DNA of 60,319 bases from Pseudomonadota bacterium (GTDB lineage: Bacteria; Pseudomonadota; Gammaproteobacteria; Burkholderiales; Burkholderiaceae_C). Where the stretch lies: contig JAFEER010000294.1 of assembly GCA_018240985.1 (NCBI GenBank), positions 1-60,319 of the forward strand, written 5' to 3'. Positions 14,261-22,468 of the stretch are shown piece by piece (the stretch's first letter is position 1; each line of letters begins with the position of its first letter). The notes beneath the pieces were generated by a model, which saw only the letters and a list, made by a program, of their open reading frames with translations, did no database searches and was not told where the DNA came from. A program made the translations under genes and the position numbers.

Positions 14261-14289
14261 CTTCGTTACAAATACTCGCCATAGCCGGG
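14261..14289. repeat. Short dispersed repeat in a 296-bp spacer
   Basis: CTTCGTTACAAATACTCGCC followed by ATAGCC matches the reverse complement of 4459-4487. The rest of the spacer 14127-14422 shows no gene; a Shine-Dalgarno sequence for sdaA lies at its end. Confidence 0.5.
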
Positions 14290-14422
14290 CGATGTGGCAG
14301 GCAAGTTGCCAGAGTTACGATGAAAAGCATGACCGCAAGGCCCGCTGGATGCGTTGTAGGGCCTTGCCGGGGGGCGTAGGCTTGGGGTTATCCTCGCGCC
14401 GCCGCGATTCAAGGGGACAAGC

Positions 14423-15811
14423 ATGGCCGTCAGCGTTTTCGACCTGTTCAAGATAGGTATCGGGCCGTCCAGCTCGCACACTGTGGGGCCGATGCGGGCG
14501 GCGCGCCTGTTCGTGCAGCGCCTGGCGCGTGACGGGCATATGCCCGCAGTGGCGCGCGTGCGCTCCACGCTGTATGGCTCGCTGGGCGCCACCGGGCGCG
14601 GCCACGCCAGCGACCGTGCCGTGCTGCTGGGCCTGTGCGGCCACGCGCCGGACACGGTGGACGTGGCCCTCATCGACCCATTGATCGCACGCATCCGCAG
14701 CCAGGGCCGGCTGCCGCTGGCGGACGGCCCCGAGATTGCCTTCGACTGGCAGGCTGACCTGCCCCTGGTGGCCGATGTGACGCTGCCGCTGCACGCCAAC
14801 GGCATGCGCTTCGAGGCCTTTGACGCTGTGGGCGCCTTGTTGGATATACAGGTGTATTACTCGGTCGGCGGTGGCTTCATCGTCAGCGAAGAGGCGGCGC
14901 AGGATGCGCAGCGCCAGGCGCAGATTGCGCCCGATACCGAGGTGCTGCCGCTGCCCTTCCACAGTGCGGCGCAGCTGCTGGTGCAGGCGCAAGGCTTGGG
15001 CGGCTCGATGGCCCAGGTGATGCGCGTGAACGAGCGCCATTGGCGCAGGGATGCCGACATCGACGCCGGCCTGCTCGTCATCTGGCGCGCAATGCAGGAC
15101 TGCGTGGCGCGCGGCTGCGGCGGCGAGGGCGAGCTGCCCGGCGGCTTTCATGTGCGCCGGCGCGCACCGGCGCTGCTGCGCGCCCTGCAGGCGGCGCAGG
15201 GGCTGCAGCAGGATCCGCTGCAGGTGATCGACTGGGTGAACCTGTTTGCCCTGGCGGTGAACGAGGAGAACGCCGCCGGCGGACGCGTGGTGACGGCGCC
15301 CACCAACGGCGCGGCGGGCATCGTGCCGGCGGTGCTGCACTACTACTGGCGCTACATCGAGGGCGCGAACGAGGCGGGCGTGATCGACTTTCTGCTCACG
15401 GCTGGCGCCATCGGCATCCTCTACAAGGAGAACGCGTCGATTTCCGGCGCCGAGGTCGGCTGCCAGGGCGAGGTGGGCGTGGCCTGCTCCATGGCCGCGG
15501 CCGGCCTGTGCGCCGTGCTGGGCGGCACGCCGGCGCAGGTGGAGAACGCCGCCGAGATCGGCATGGAGCACCACCTGGGCCTGACCTGCGACCCCGTGGG
15601 CGGGCTGGTGCAAATCCCTTGCATAGAGCGCAACGCGCTGGCCTCCGTCAAGGCCATCAACGCTGCGCGCATGGCGCTGCATGGCGATGGCACGCACATG
15701 GTGAGCCTGGATCAGGTCATCAAGACCATGCGCGAGACCGGGGCCGACATGATGAGCAAGTACAAGGAGACTTCGCGCGGCGGGCTGGCGGTGAATATCG
15801 TGGAATGCTGA
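14423..15811 (+). CDS. sdaA: L-serine ammonia-lyase
   Basis: A 462-aa single-chain iron-sulfur serine dehydratase that converts L-serine to pyruvate and ammonia in the cytoplasm. The N-terminal beta domain begins [20 protein letters not shown]. The alpha domain carries the cluster cysteines in [19 protein letters not shown] and [13 protein letters not shown] 6 nt before ATG 14423 supports the start. Length and order match bacterial SdaA of the fused type. It stands alone, followed by a strong hairpin at 15824-15851. Confidence 0.95.
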   Translation: MAVSVFDLFKIGIGPSSSHTVGPMRAARLFVQRLARDGHMPAVARVRSTLYGSLGATGRGHASDRAVLLGLCGHAPDTVDVALIDPLIARIRSQGRLPLADGPEIAFDWQADLPLVADVTLPLHANGMRFEAFDAVGALLDIQVYYSVGGGFIVSEEAAQDAQRQAQIAPDTEVLPLPFHSAAQLLVQAQGLGGSMAQVMRVNERHWRRDADIDAGLLVIWRAMQDCVARGCGGEGELPGGFHVRRRAPALLRALQAAQGLQQDPLQVIDWVNLFALAVNEENAAGGRVVTAPTNGAAGIVPAVLHYYWRYIEGANEAGVIDFLLTAGAIGILYKENASISGAEVGCQGEVGVACSMAAAGLCAVLGGTPAQVENAAEIGMEHHLGLTCDPVGGLVQIPCIERNALASVKAINAARMALHGDGTHMVSLDQVIKTMRETGADMMSKYKETSRGGLAVNIVEC

Positions 15812-15823
15812 TGCGCTGGTTTC

Positions 15824-15851
15824 GATTCGGCAAAGCGAGGGTTGCCGAATC
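15824..15851 (+). terminator. Hairpin after sdaA
   Basis: Perfect 10-bp arms GATTCGGCAA and TTGCCGAATC around an 8-base loop, 12 bases after the sdaA stop codon. There is no T-run, so termination by this stem alone is uncertain. Confidence 0.55.
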
Positions 15852-15942
15852 ACGAAGCGCGCCTAGTATGAAACCCTGAGCCTGAAGCGCTCTAGCGCTC
15901 CTATCGTGTCGCCTTCGCTATCTGCACGATGAGGTTCGTTCC

Positions 15943-16893
15943 ATGACATTGCGCCGCCACCTGCTTGCCGTCGCGCTTGCTGCCCTTCCATTGGCCTCCT
16001 GGGCCGCCTGGCCCGAGCGGCCCATCACCATCGTCGTGCCCGCCGCCGCGGGCGGCACCACCGACATCGCGGCGCGCGTGCTGGCCGAGAAAATGGGCAA
16101 GGACCTGGGCACCGCCATCGTCGTGGAGAACAAGGGCGGTGGCGGCGGCAGCATAGGCACGGCCCAGGTGGCGCGCGCCAAGCCGGACGGCTACACGCTG
16201 CTGATGGGCAATATCGGCCCCATCGCCATCAACTTCAGCCTGTACAAGCAGCTGAGCTACAAGGAGAGCGACCTGCGCGGCATCACCAACGTGATTTCGG
16301 TGCCCAACGTCCTCGTAGTCCATGCCGACTCGCCCGTGCACAGCGTGCAGGAGCTGATCAAGCTCGCCAAGACGCGCCGGCTGAACGTGGCCACGTCGGG
16401 CGTGGGGCAGTCGCCGCACATGTCGTCCGAGATGTTCCGCCAGAAGGCGGGCATCGAGGTCACCCTGGTGCCCTTCCCCGGCGCGGCCCCGGCCGTGACG
16501 GCGCTGCTCGGCCAGCAGGTGGATTTCATGATCGACAACCTGCCGAGCTCCATCCCGCACATCAAGTCCGGCAAGTTCCGCGCGCTGGCCATCACCAGCG
16601 GCCAGCGCTCGGCGCAGCTGCCCGACGTGCCCACCATGACCGAGGCCGGCGTGCCCATGCAGGTGACGGCCTGGTTCGGCCTGCTGGCACCGGCCGGCAC
16701 GCCCGATGCGATGGTCGATCGCTTGCAGCAATCGGCGCGCAAGGCCATGCAGACGCCCGAGGTGCGCCAGCGCTTTGCCGAGCTGGGCGGCGTGCCCGGC
16801 GGCGAGACCCCGGCCGAGTACGACGCCTTCATCGCCCAGGAGCGCAAGAGCTGGGCCCAGATCGTCAAGGCGGCCGGCCTGTCGCTGGAATAG
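15943..16893 (+). CDS. Bug/TTT-family periplasmic solute receptor
   Basis: A 316-aa tripartite tricarboxylate transporter-type receptor. It has a Sec signal peptide (RRHLLAVALAALPLASWA, cleavage near residue 22), then the family signature WPERPITIVVPAAAGGTTD, the middle GYTLLMGNIGP, and RALAITSGQRSAQLPDVPTM. Such receptors bind carboxylates or related acids in the periplasm. No TctA/TctB membrane genes are nearby, so it is an orphan receptor. It precedes an acyl-CoA ligase (17073), with a GC-rich repeat between. The ligand is unknown. Confidence 0.9.
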   Translation: MTLRRHLLAVALAALPLASWAAWPERPITIVVPAAAGGTTDIAARVLAEKMGKDLGTAIVVENKGGGGGSIGTAQVARAKPDGYTLLMGNIGPIAINFSLYKQLSYKESDLRGITNVISVPNVLVVHADSPVHSVQELIKLAKTRRLNVATSGVGQSPHMSSEMFRQKAGIEVTLVPFPGAAPAVTALLGQQVDFMIDNLPSSIPHIKSGKFRALAITSGQRSAQLPDVPTMTEAGVPMQVTAWFGLLAPAGTPDAMVDRLQQSARKAMQTPEVRQRFAELGGVPGGETPAEYDAFIAQERKSWAQIVKAAGLSLE

Positions 16894-16923
16894 GCGTGGC
16901 CATGCTATGCCGCGCCATTGCAG

Positions 16924-17039
16924 ACTCCTTCCCCCTCTGGGGGAAGGCGGGGATGGGGGCCTGGCATGCATCCGACGCTGCGCCTTGATGGTCACCAGGC
17001 CGGCCCCCACCCCAACCCTCCCACAGAGGGGGAGGGAGC
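16924..17039. repeat. GC-rich intergenic element
   Basis: The left hairpin CTTCCCCCTCTGGGGGAAG, the inner pair GGATGGGGGCC / GGCCCCCACCCC and the right hairpin CCCTCCCACAGAGGGGGAGGG form the same three-stem layout as at 27977-28092. The central part differs and lacks the GCCGGCAAGATGCCGGC core. Confidence 0.65.
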
Positions 17040-17072
17040 GTGAGAGCAAGGCTGTGCTTTCCAATCTGTTTC

Positions 17073-18650
17073 ATGACTGCCATGCACCAAGACATTGAAT
17101 ATCTGCTGTCCCAACCCTTCGGCTCACTGCCCGAGCTGATAGAGCGCCAGGCCGCGCTGCGGCCCGGCCACACCGCGCTGATTCTGGAAGACCAGCGCCT
17201 GGACTACGCCCAGCTGTGCGCCGGCATGCACCGCGTGGCGGCTGTGCTGCAGCAGGGCGGCCTGGGGCCGGGCGAGGTGATGGCGATCTGTGCCGGCACC
17301 AGTGTTGAATATGTGCTGGCCTACCTGGGCGCGCTGCGCGCCGGCGTGGCGGTGGCGCCGCTGGCGCCATCGGCCACGGCCGAACACCTGAGCGCCATGC
17401 TGGACAACTGTGGCGCCCATCTGGTGCTGCGCGACCGCGAGGTGGCCGCGCAGTGGCCGCTGCACGCCAGCGCTGCGCTGCGCTGCGTGGCGCTGGACGA
17501 TGCGCCCGATGCGGGCCAGCCCTGGAGCCAGTGGCTGGCCGCGCCCGGCGCCGTGCCCGCGGCCATCACGCCCGAGCCCGACTGGCCCTTCAACGTGATC
17601 TATTCGTCCGGCACCACGGGCGTGCCCAAGGGCATCGTGCAGTCCTGGGCGATGCGCTGGGCCCATGTGCGCCGCGCCGTCACCAATGGCTACGGGCCCG
17701 ATGCCGTGTCGCTGTGCGCCACGCCGCTGTACTCCAACACCACGCTGGTGGCGGCCCTGCCCACGCTGGCGCTGGGCGGCACCCTGGTGCTGATGCGCAA
17801 GTTCGACGCCACGCATTTCCTGCAGCTGGCCGAGCAGCATGGCGCCACCCACAGCATGCTGGTGCCGGTGCAGTATCAGCGCCTGATGGCCTGCCCGGCG
17901 TTTGATGGCACGGACTTGAGCCGGCTGCAGCACAAGTTCTGCACCAGCGCGCCTTTCAGCGCCAGGCTCAAGGCAGAGGTGCTGCGCCGCTGGCCGGGCC
18001 GCCTGATCGAGTACTACGGCCTGACCGAGGGCGGCGTGCGCTGTGAGCTGCACTGCCACGAGTTTCCAAACAAGCTGCACACCGTGGGCCGCCCGGGCGA
18101 GGGCGCGGACATCCGCTTCATTGACGAGCAGGGGCGGGAGCTGCCGGCAGGCGCGCAGGGCGAGATCGTGGGCCGCTCGGCCGGCATGATGAGCGGCTAC
18201 TACCGCCTGCCCGAGAAGACCGCCGAGGTCGAGTGGTTCGACGCCCAGGGCCAGCGCTACATCCGCAGCGGCGACGTGGGCCGGCTGGACGAGGACGGCT
18301 TCATCGTGCTGGGCGACCGCATGAAGGACATGATCATCTCCGGCGGCTTCAACATCTACCCGAGCGACATTGAGGCCGTGCTGGTGCAGCACCCGCAGGT
18401 GGCAGAGTGCGCGGTGATCGGCGTGCCCTCCGAGCAATGGGGCGAGACGCCCGTGGCCTACGTGGTGGTGCGCGCAGGCGAGCAGCCCGTGGCCGGGGAA
18501 CTGCGCGACTGGCTGAACGAGCGCGTCGGCAAGACCCAGCGCGTGGCAGACCTGCGCCTTGTCGAGCGCCTGCCGCGCAGCGAGATCGGCAAGGTGCTCA
18601 AGCGCCAGTTGCGCGCGCAGTACCTGCGGGCCGGGCACGCGCACCAGTGA
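17073..18650 (+). CDS. AMP-dependent acyl-CoA ligase
   Basis: A 525-aa ANL-superfamily ligase that activates a carboxylic acid with ATP and CoA. The P-loop signature is IYSSGTTGVPKGI (near residue 172), the A5 motif YYGLTEGG, the A7 motif YIRSGDVGRLDEDGF, and the C-terminal Lys lies in EIGKVLKR. The start is unsure: ATG 17073 (MTAMHQD) or ATG 17082, with no clear ribosome site after the repeat. It lies between two Bug receptor genes, so an imported acid is the likely substrate. The acid is not predictable. Confidence 0.88.
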   Translation: MTAMHQDIEYLLSQPFGSLPELIERQAALRPGHTALILEDQRLDYAQLCAGMHRVAAVLQQGGLGPGEVMAICAGTSVEYVLAYLGALRAGVAVAPLAPSATAEHLSAMLDNCGAHLVLRDREVAAQWPLHASAALRCVALDDAPDAGQPWSQWLAAPGAVPAAITPEPDWPFNVIYSSGTTGVPKGIVQSWAMRWAHVRRAVTNGYGPDAVSLCATPLYSNTTLVAALPTLALGGTLVLMRKFDATHFLQLAEQHGATHSMLVPVQYQRLMACPAFDGTDLSRLQHKFCTSAPFSARLKAEVLRRWPGRLIEYYGLTEGGVRCELHCHEFPNKLHTVGRPGEGADIRFIDEQGRELPAGAQGEIVGRSAGMMSGYYRLPEKTAEVEWFDAQGQRYIRSGDVGRLDEDGFIVLGDRMKDMIISGGFNIYPSDIEAVLVQHPQVAECAVIGVPSEQWGETPVAYVVVRAGEQPVAGELRDWLNERVGKTQRVADLRLVERLPRSEIGKVLKRQLRAQYLRAGHAHQ

Positions 18651-18678
18651 CTTCATCGCACCAGACCAGGAGACAAGC

Positions 18679-19668
18679 ATGTAGAACCGCACATCCCATG
18701 TACGCCGCGCCCTGCTGGCCGGCCTGGCCCTGACGGCCACCGCCCTGCTGGGCCCCGCCCATGCGGCCGAGCCCTGGCCGACCAAGACCATCCAGCTGGT
18801 GATTCCCTACCCGCCCGGCGGCAGCGCCGACCTGCTGGGCCGGCCGCTGGCGCTGCAACTGCAGCAGCAGCTGGGCCAGCCCGTGGTGCTGGAATACAAG
18901 CCCGGCGCCGGCGGCACGCTGGCCTCGCAGTATCTGGCGCGTGCCAAACCCGACGGCTACACGGTGCTCATGGTGCTGGCCGCCCATGCCATCAACGACA
19001 GCCTGTATCCGAAGCTGCCCTACGACACGCGCAAGGATTTCGCGCCCGTGTCGCTGGTCGCCAACCTGCCCATGGTGGTGGCCGCCAGCGCCAAGCTGCC
19101 GGCCAAAAACATCCAGGAGCTGGTGCAGGCCGCCAAGGCCGCGCCGGGCAAGCTCACCTTCGGCTCGGCCGGCAACGGTAACACCGGGCACCTGGCGGCC
19201 GAGTATTTCAGCAGCATCGCCGGGGTCAAGATGACGCATGTGCCCTACAAGGGCAGCGCCGGCGTGGTGAATGCCATGCTGGCCGGCGACATCGACCTGA
19301 CCTTCGACAGCATCTCCACCTCCATGCCGCACATCCGCAGCGGCCGCATGCACGCGCTGGCCGTCACCAGCGCGCAGCGCTCGGCGCTGGCGCCCGAGGT
19401 GGCGACGGTGCAGGAGCAGGGCGTCGCCGGCTTCGACGTGACCGGCTGGTACGCGCTGATCGCGCCGGCCGGCACGCCGCCCGAGGTCACGCAGCGCCTC
19501 GCCCGGGAGATCGCCGCCGCGCTGCGCCAGCCCCAGCTGCAGGCGCAGCTGGCCGCCGGCGGCTACGAGCCCGTGGGCTCCACGCCCGAGGCGCTGCAGG
19601 CGCACATCGAGCGCGAGATCACGCGCTGGGCCGCCGTGGTCAAGTCCACGGGCGCCAGGGTTGACTGA
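18679..19668 (+). pseudogene. Bug/TTT-family receptor with amber stop at codon 2
   Basis: AGGAGA lies 6 nt before ATG 18679, but the second codon is TAG (18682-18684). The same frame then continues unbroken as a full signal peptide (VRRALLAGLALTATALLGPA, then HAA) and a complete receptor with WPTKTIQLVIPYPPGG through the usual C-terminus near residue 329. The only other in-frame standard start is GTG 18799, which lies after the signal peptide and would give a cytoplasmic, N-truncated protein. Everything but that one codon is intact, so the mutation is recent, suppressed, or a base-call error. It lies between the ligase and a thioesterase gene. Confidence 0.8.
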
Positions 19669-19679
19669 CAATTCCCCCC

Positions 19680-20147
19680 ATGCAACACCAACACCAGACT
19701 TCCGCCAGCCACGATATTCCCCTGAGCCCCTTTGCGGGCGAGGCGCCAGGCATGTTCTTCGGCCTGCACATGCCCATGACCGGCACCATGGCGCTGCGCG
19801 GCGAGCGCATAGGCAACGACCGGGCCCAGGTGCGCATGGGCTTCCAGCCCGGGCAGGCCAACAGCCGCGGCGACGTGAATGGCGGCGCCATCGCCACCCT
19901 GCTCGACTGCACCCTGGCCGCGGCCGTGCGCGCCCACCATCCAGACGCCTATGGCGTGGCCACCATCGACCTGACGCTGCACTACGTCGCCGCCGCCAGC
20001 GGCGAGCTGATCGCCACCGCGCACTGCGAGCGGCGCGGGCGCTCCATCAGCTTTGCGCGCGGTGAGGTGCACGCCGAGGACGGCACCCTGGTGGCCCTGG
20101 CCACCGGCACCTTCAAGCTGATCGCGCGCCAGCCGGCGCAGCGGTAA
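19680..20147 (+). CDS. PaaI-like hotdog thioesterase
   Basis: A 155-aa acyl-CoA thioesterase of the PaaI/4HBT type. The key segment is NSRGDVNGGAIATLLDCTLA (Asn, Gly-Gly and Asp of the active-site helix), followed by ATIDLTLHYV and FARGEVHAEDGTLVA. It should release free acids from CoA esters. It starts 11 bp after the receptor pseudogene and is probably in the same operon as the ligase at 17073, a common pairing to recycle CoA. Confidence 0.85.
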   Translation: MQHQHQTSASHDIPLSPFAGEAPGMFFGLHMPMTGTMALRGERIGNDRAQVRMGFQPGQANSRGDVNGGAIATLLDCTLAAAVRAHHPDAYGVATIDLTLHYVAAASGELIATAHCERRGRSISFARGEVHAEDGTLVALATGTFKLIARQPAQR

Positions 20148-20341
20148 ACCGGACGCGGCGCGGCGCGCCGCAGGCCCGTGCAACCAATGGTTGCAGCGGA
20201 TGCAGCGCCGACACCATTGCCCGGTCAACGCCGCTGGCGGCCCCGCGTTGGACAGGCAACAATGGGTACGGCAGCGGCGGCGGCATCCACCCGGTGGCGC
20301 GCAGTGCCGCCAGCCCGCCCTGCCGCCAAGGAGGGTGTGCC

Positions 20342-22324
20342 ATGTCATCTCGTTCGCTCTCAGCAATCTCCGTTGGTGGTTGCTGGATCGGTTCCGGCCT
20401 GCGCTGCACGGCCCTGGGCCTGTCCGCCGCGCTGGCCCTGACGGCCTGCAACAAGGCGCCCGACGGGGCCGCCCTGGCGCCCGCAGCCGCGCCGGCAACG
20501 CCGCAGCCCGTGGCCTACCAGCCGCCTGCCGCCGATGTGCTTTATCGCATGGTGGCGCCTATCGCCCTGTACCCCGACAAGCTGGTGGCGCAGGTGCTGG
20601 CGGCATCCACCTACCCCGACCAGGTCAGCGCCGCCGCGACCTGGCTGGCCCAGAACCCGGGGCTTGATGCGGCCGAGCAGGCCCGCGCCGTCAACGACCA
20701 GCCCTGGGATCCGGCCGTCAAGTCGCTGACCCAGTTCCCGAACGTGCTCGGGCAGATGGCCGCCAATCTGCCGTGGACTACGGCCCTGGGCCAGGCCTAC
20801 TACCACGACCCGGCCGATGTGATGAACGCCGTCCAGGTGATGCGCGGGCGGGCCTACAGCGCCGGCACGCTCAAAAGCTCCGACCGCCAGCAGGTGCGCG
20901 TGGCAGCGCAGCCGACCGTGCAGCCGGACTATGTGCCGGCGCCCGGCATCGCGGCCCTGCCCATGCCGGCGCCGGTGATACAGGCGCCGCCGCAGTACAT
21001 AGAAATAGCGCCCAGCACCGTCGGCAGCGTCTACGTGCCGCAATACGACCCGGCCTTGGTCTACGGCGCGCCGCTGCCCGTGTATGCGGGCTACAGCTAT
21101 GTGGTGCCGCCGCCCGTGCTGGGGCTGGTCGGCTTTGGCGCTGCCGTTGCGCTGATTGAGCCAGCCTGGCACAGGCCCTGGGGTTGGCATGCCTGGGGCA
21201 TGCACTGGGGCGAGCCCGGGCGGCGCTGGCATGCCGGTGGGCCGCCGCTGCCCCCGGCGGCGCGGCCGGCCGTGGTCTACAACAACACCACCTATGTCTC
21301 GCGCTCGACCACGGTGGTGAACAACCAGGTCAACATCAACCAGGCCAGGCCGCAGCCGCTGGTGAATGCGCAACCAATGCCCGCCGGCCCGCAACATGGC
21401 GCCCTGGGCGCCGCTGCCGTCGCCGGGGCTGCGGCGGCTGGCGCGCAGGCGCTGGCCACGCGCCAGCAGTGGCGCGAACCGGCCGCCGTGCCGGGCGGCC
21501 TGGGCCTCAAGCCCCAGCAACTGCCTTCCGGCATACCGCCGCGCGCCGCCAGCCTGCCATCGGCGGGCCAGGGCGGGCCTGCCGGCCATGCGCCGGCGCA
21601 GACAGCCGCTTTTGCGCAGCGCCCCATGGCGATGCCGGCGCAGCGCCGTGAAGCTGGCGCGCCGGTGTTTGCCGGACAGCCGATGGCAGGCAACGCGCTG
21701 ACGCCCCCACATGCCAGGCCGGGCTTGCCGCCCAATCCCGCGATGCCTGCAGCGCCAGCACGCATGCCGCAGCAGGAGCAGGCGCGCCTGCGCATGCAGG
21801 GCCCGCAACCGGTGCAACCGCAGGTTCAACCACAGGCGCAGTACCAGGCACAGGCGCAGCAACATGTGCGCGAGCAGGCCCAGCTACAGGCACAGCAGCA
21901 GGCGCAGTTTGCCGCCCAGCAGCGCGCCAGGGAACAGGCGCACGCACAGGCGCAGCAACAAGCGCAGCAACAGGCGCAGTTCGCTGCGCAACAACGTGCG
22001 CGCGAGCAGGCGCAAGTCCAGGCCCAGCAGCAGGCACAGTTCGCGGCCCAGCAGCGGGTGCGCGAGCAGCAGCAGATGGCCGTGGCCCAGCAGGCGCGAG
22101 CCCAGGCGCAGCTGCACGCGCAGCAGGAATGGCAGCAGCGCCAGCAAATGCAGCAGCGGCAAGAGATGCAGCAGCGGCAAGAGATGCAGCAACGCCAGGC
22201 GATGCAGCAACAGGCGCAGCAGTACGAGCGTCAGCAGCACATGGCGGCGACCCCCATGCGGGCGCGCGAGAGCTACGCGCCCGGGCAAGGCGGACAGGGC
22301 CACCACGAGGGGCGTGGGCGCTGA
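20342..22324 (+). CDS. DUF3300 lipoprotein with Gln-rich tail
   Basis: A 660-aa protein. It has a signal sequence ending in a lipobox (LALTAC, Cys near residue 37). The DUF3300 domain follows at about 55-260, with MVAPIALYPDKLVAQVLAAS, QVSAAATWLAQNP and SVYVPQYDPALVYG. After a Pro/Ala linker the last 190 residues are almost only Gln, Ala, Arg and Glu in short repeats such as QAQFAAQQRAREQ, then MQQRQE units. AAGGAGG before ATG 20342 sets the start. Function is unknown. The tail could be a coiled or disordered envelope-spanning region. Confidence 0.8.
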   Translation: MSSRSLSAISVGGCWIGSGLRCTALGLSAALALTACNKAPDGAALAPAAAPATPQPVAYQPPAADVLYRMVAPIALYPDKLVAQVLAASTYPDQVSAAATWLAQNPGLDAAEQARAVNDQPWDPAVKSLTQFPNVLGQMAANLPWTTALGQAYYHDPADVMNAVQVMRGRAYSAGTLKSSDRQQVRVAAQPTVQPDYVPAPGIAALPMPAPVIQAPPQYIEIAPSTVGSVYVPQYDPALVYGAPLPVYAGYSYVVPPPVLGLVGFGAAVALIEPAWHRPWGWHAWGMHWGEPGRRWHAGGPPLPPAARPAVVYNNTTYVSRSTTVVNNQVNINQARPQPLVNAQPMPAGPQHGALGAAAVAGAAAAGAQALATRQQWREPAAVPGGLGLKPQQLPSGIPPRAASLPSAGQGGPAGHAPAQTAAFAQRPMAMPAQRREAGAPVFAGQPMAGNALTPPHARPGLPPNPAMPAAPARMPQQEQARLRMQGPQPVQPQVQPQAQYQAQAQQHVREQAQLQAQQQAQFAAQQRAREQAHAQAQQQAQQQAQFAAQQRAREQAQVQAQQQAQFAAQQRVREQQQMAVAQQARAQAQLHAQQEWQQRQQMQQRQEMQQRQEMQQRQAMQQQAQQYERQQHMAATPMRARESYAPGQGGQGHHEGRGR

Positions 22325-22369
22325 GACACTGCCCTCGGATTGCGCGCGGTTATCTGGTCAAACGCACTG

Positions 22370-22391
22370 CATCCCGGCTTTCGCCGGGATG
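22370..22391. repeat. Palindrome of the GGCGAAAGCCGG family
   Basis: CATCCCGGCTTTCGCCGGGA plus TG form one palindrome of the type seen paired at 106-180 and 6478-6549. It lies between the convergent DUF3300 and propeller genes and may serve as their terminator. Confidence 0.55.
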
Positions 22392-22468
22392 ACAGCGGAT
22401 GAGGCGGCGTCGCCATACCCCGCACACACGGGGCATGGCCTGGTCGCAATGGTGCTTCGCCCACGCAC

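Noticed and set aside
20360..21865. A 501-codon minus-strand frame opposite the DUF3300 gene
   Set aside because: The composition is His/Arg/Gly-rich without motifs, and the plus-strand frame has a lipobox, a domain and a strong ribosome site.
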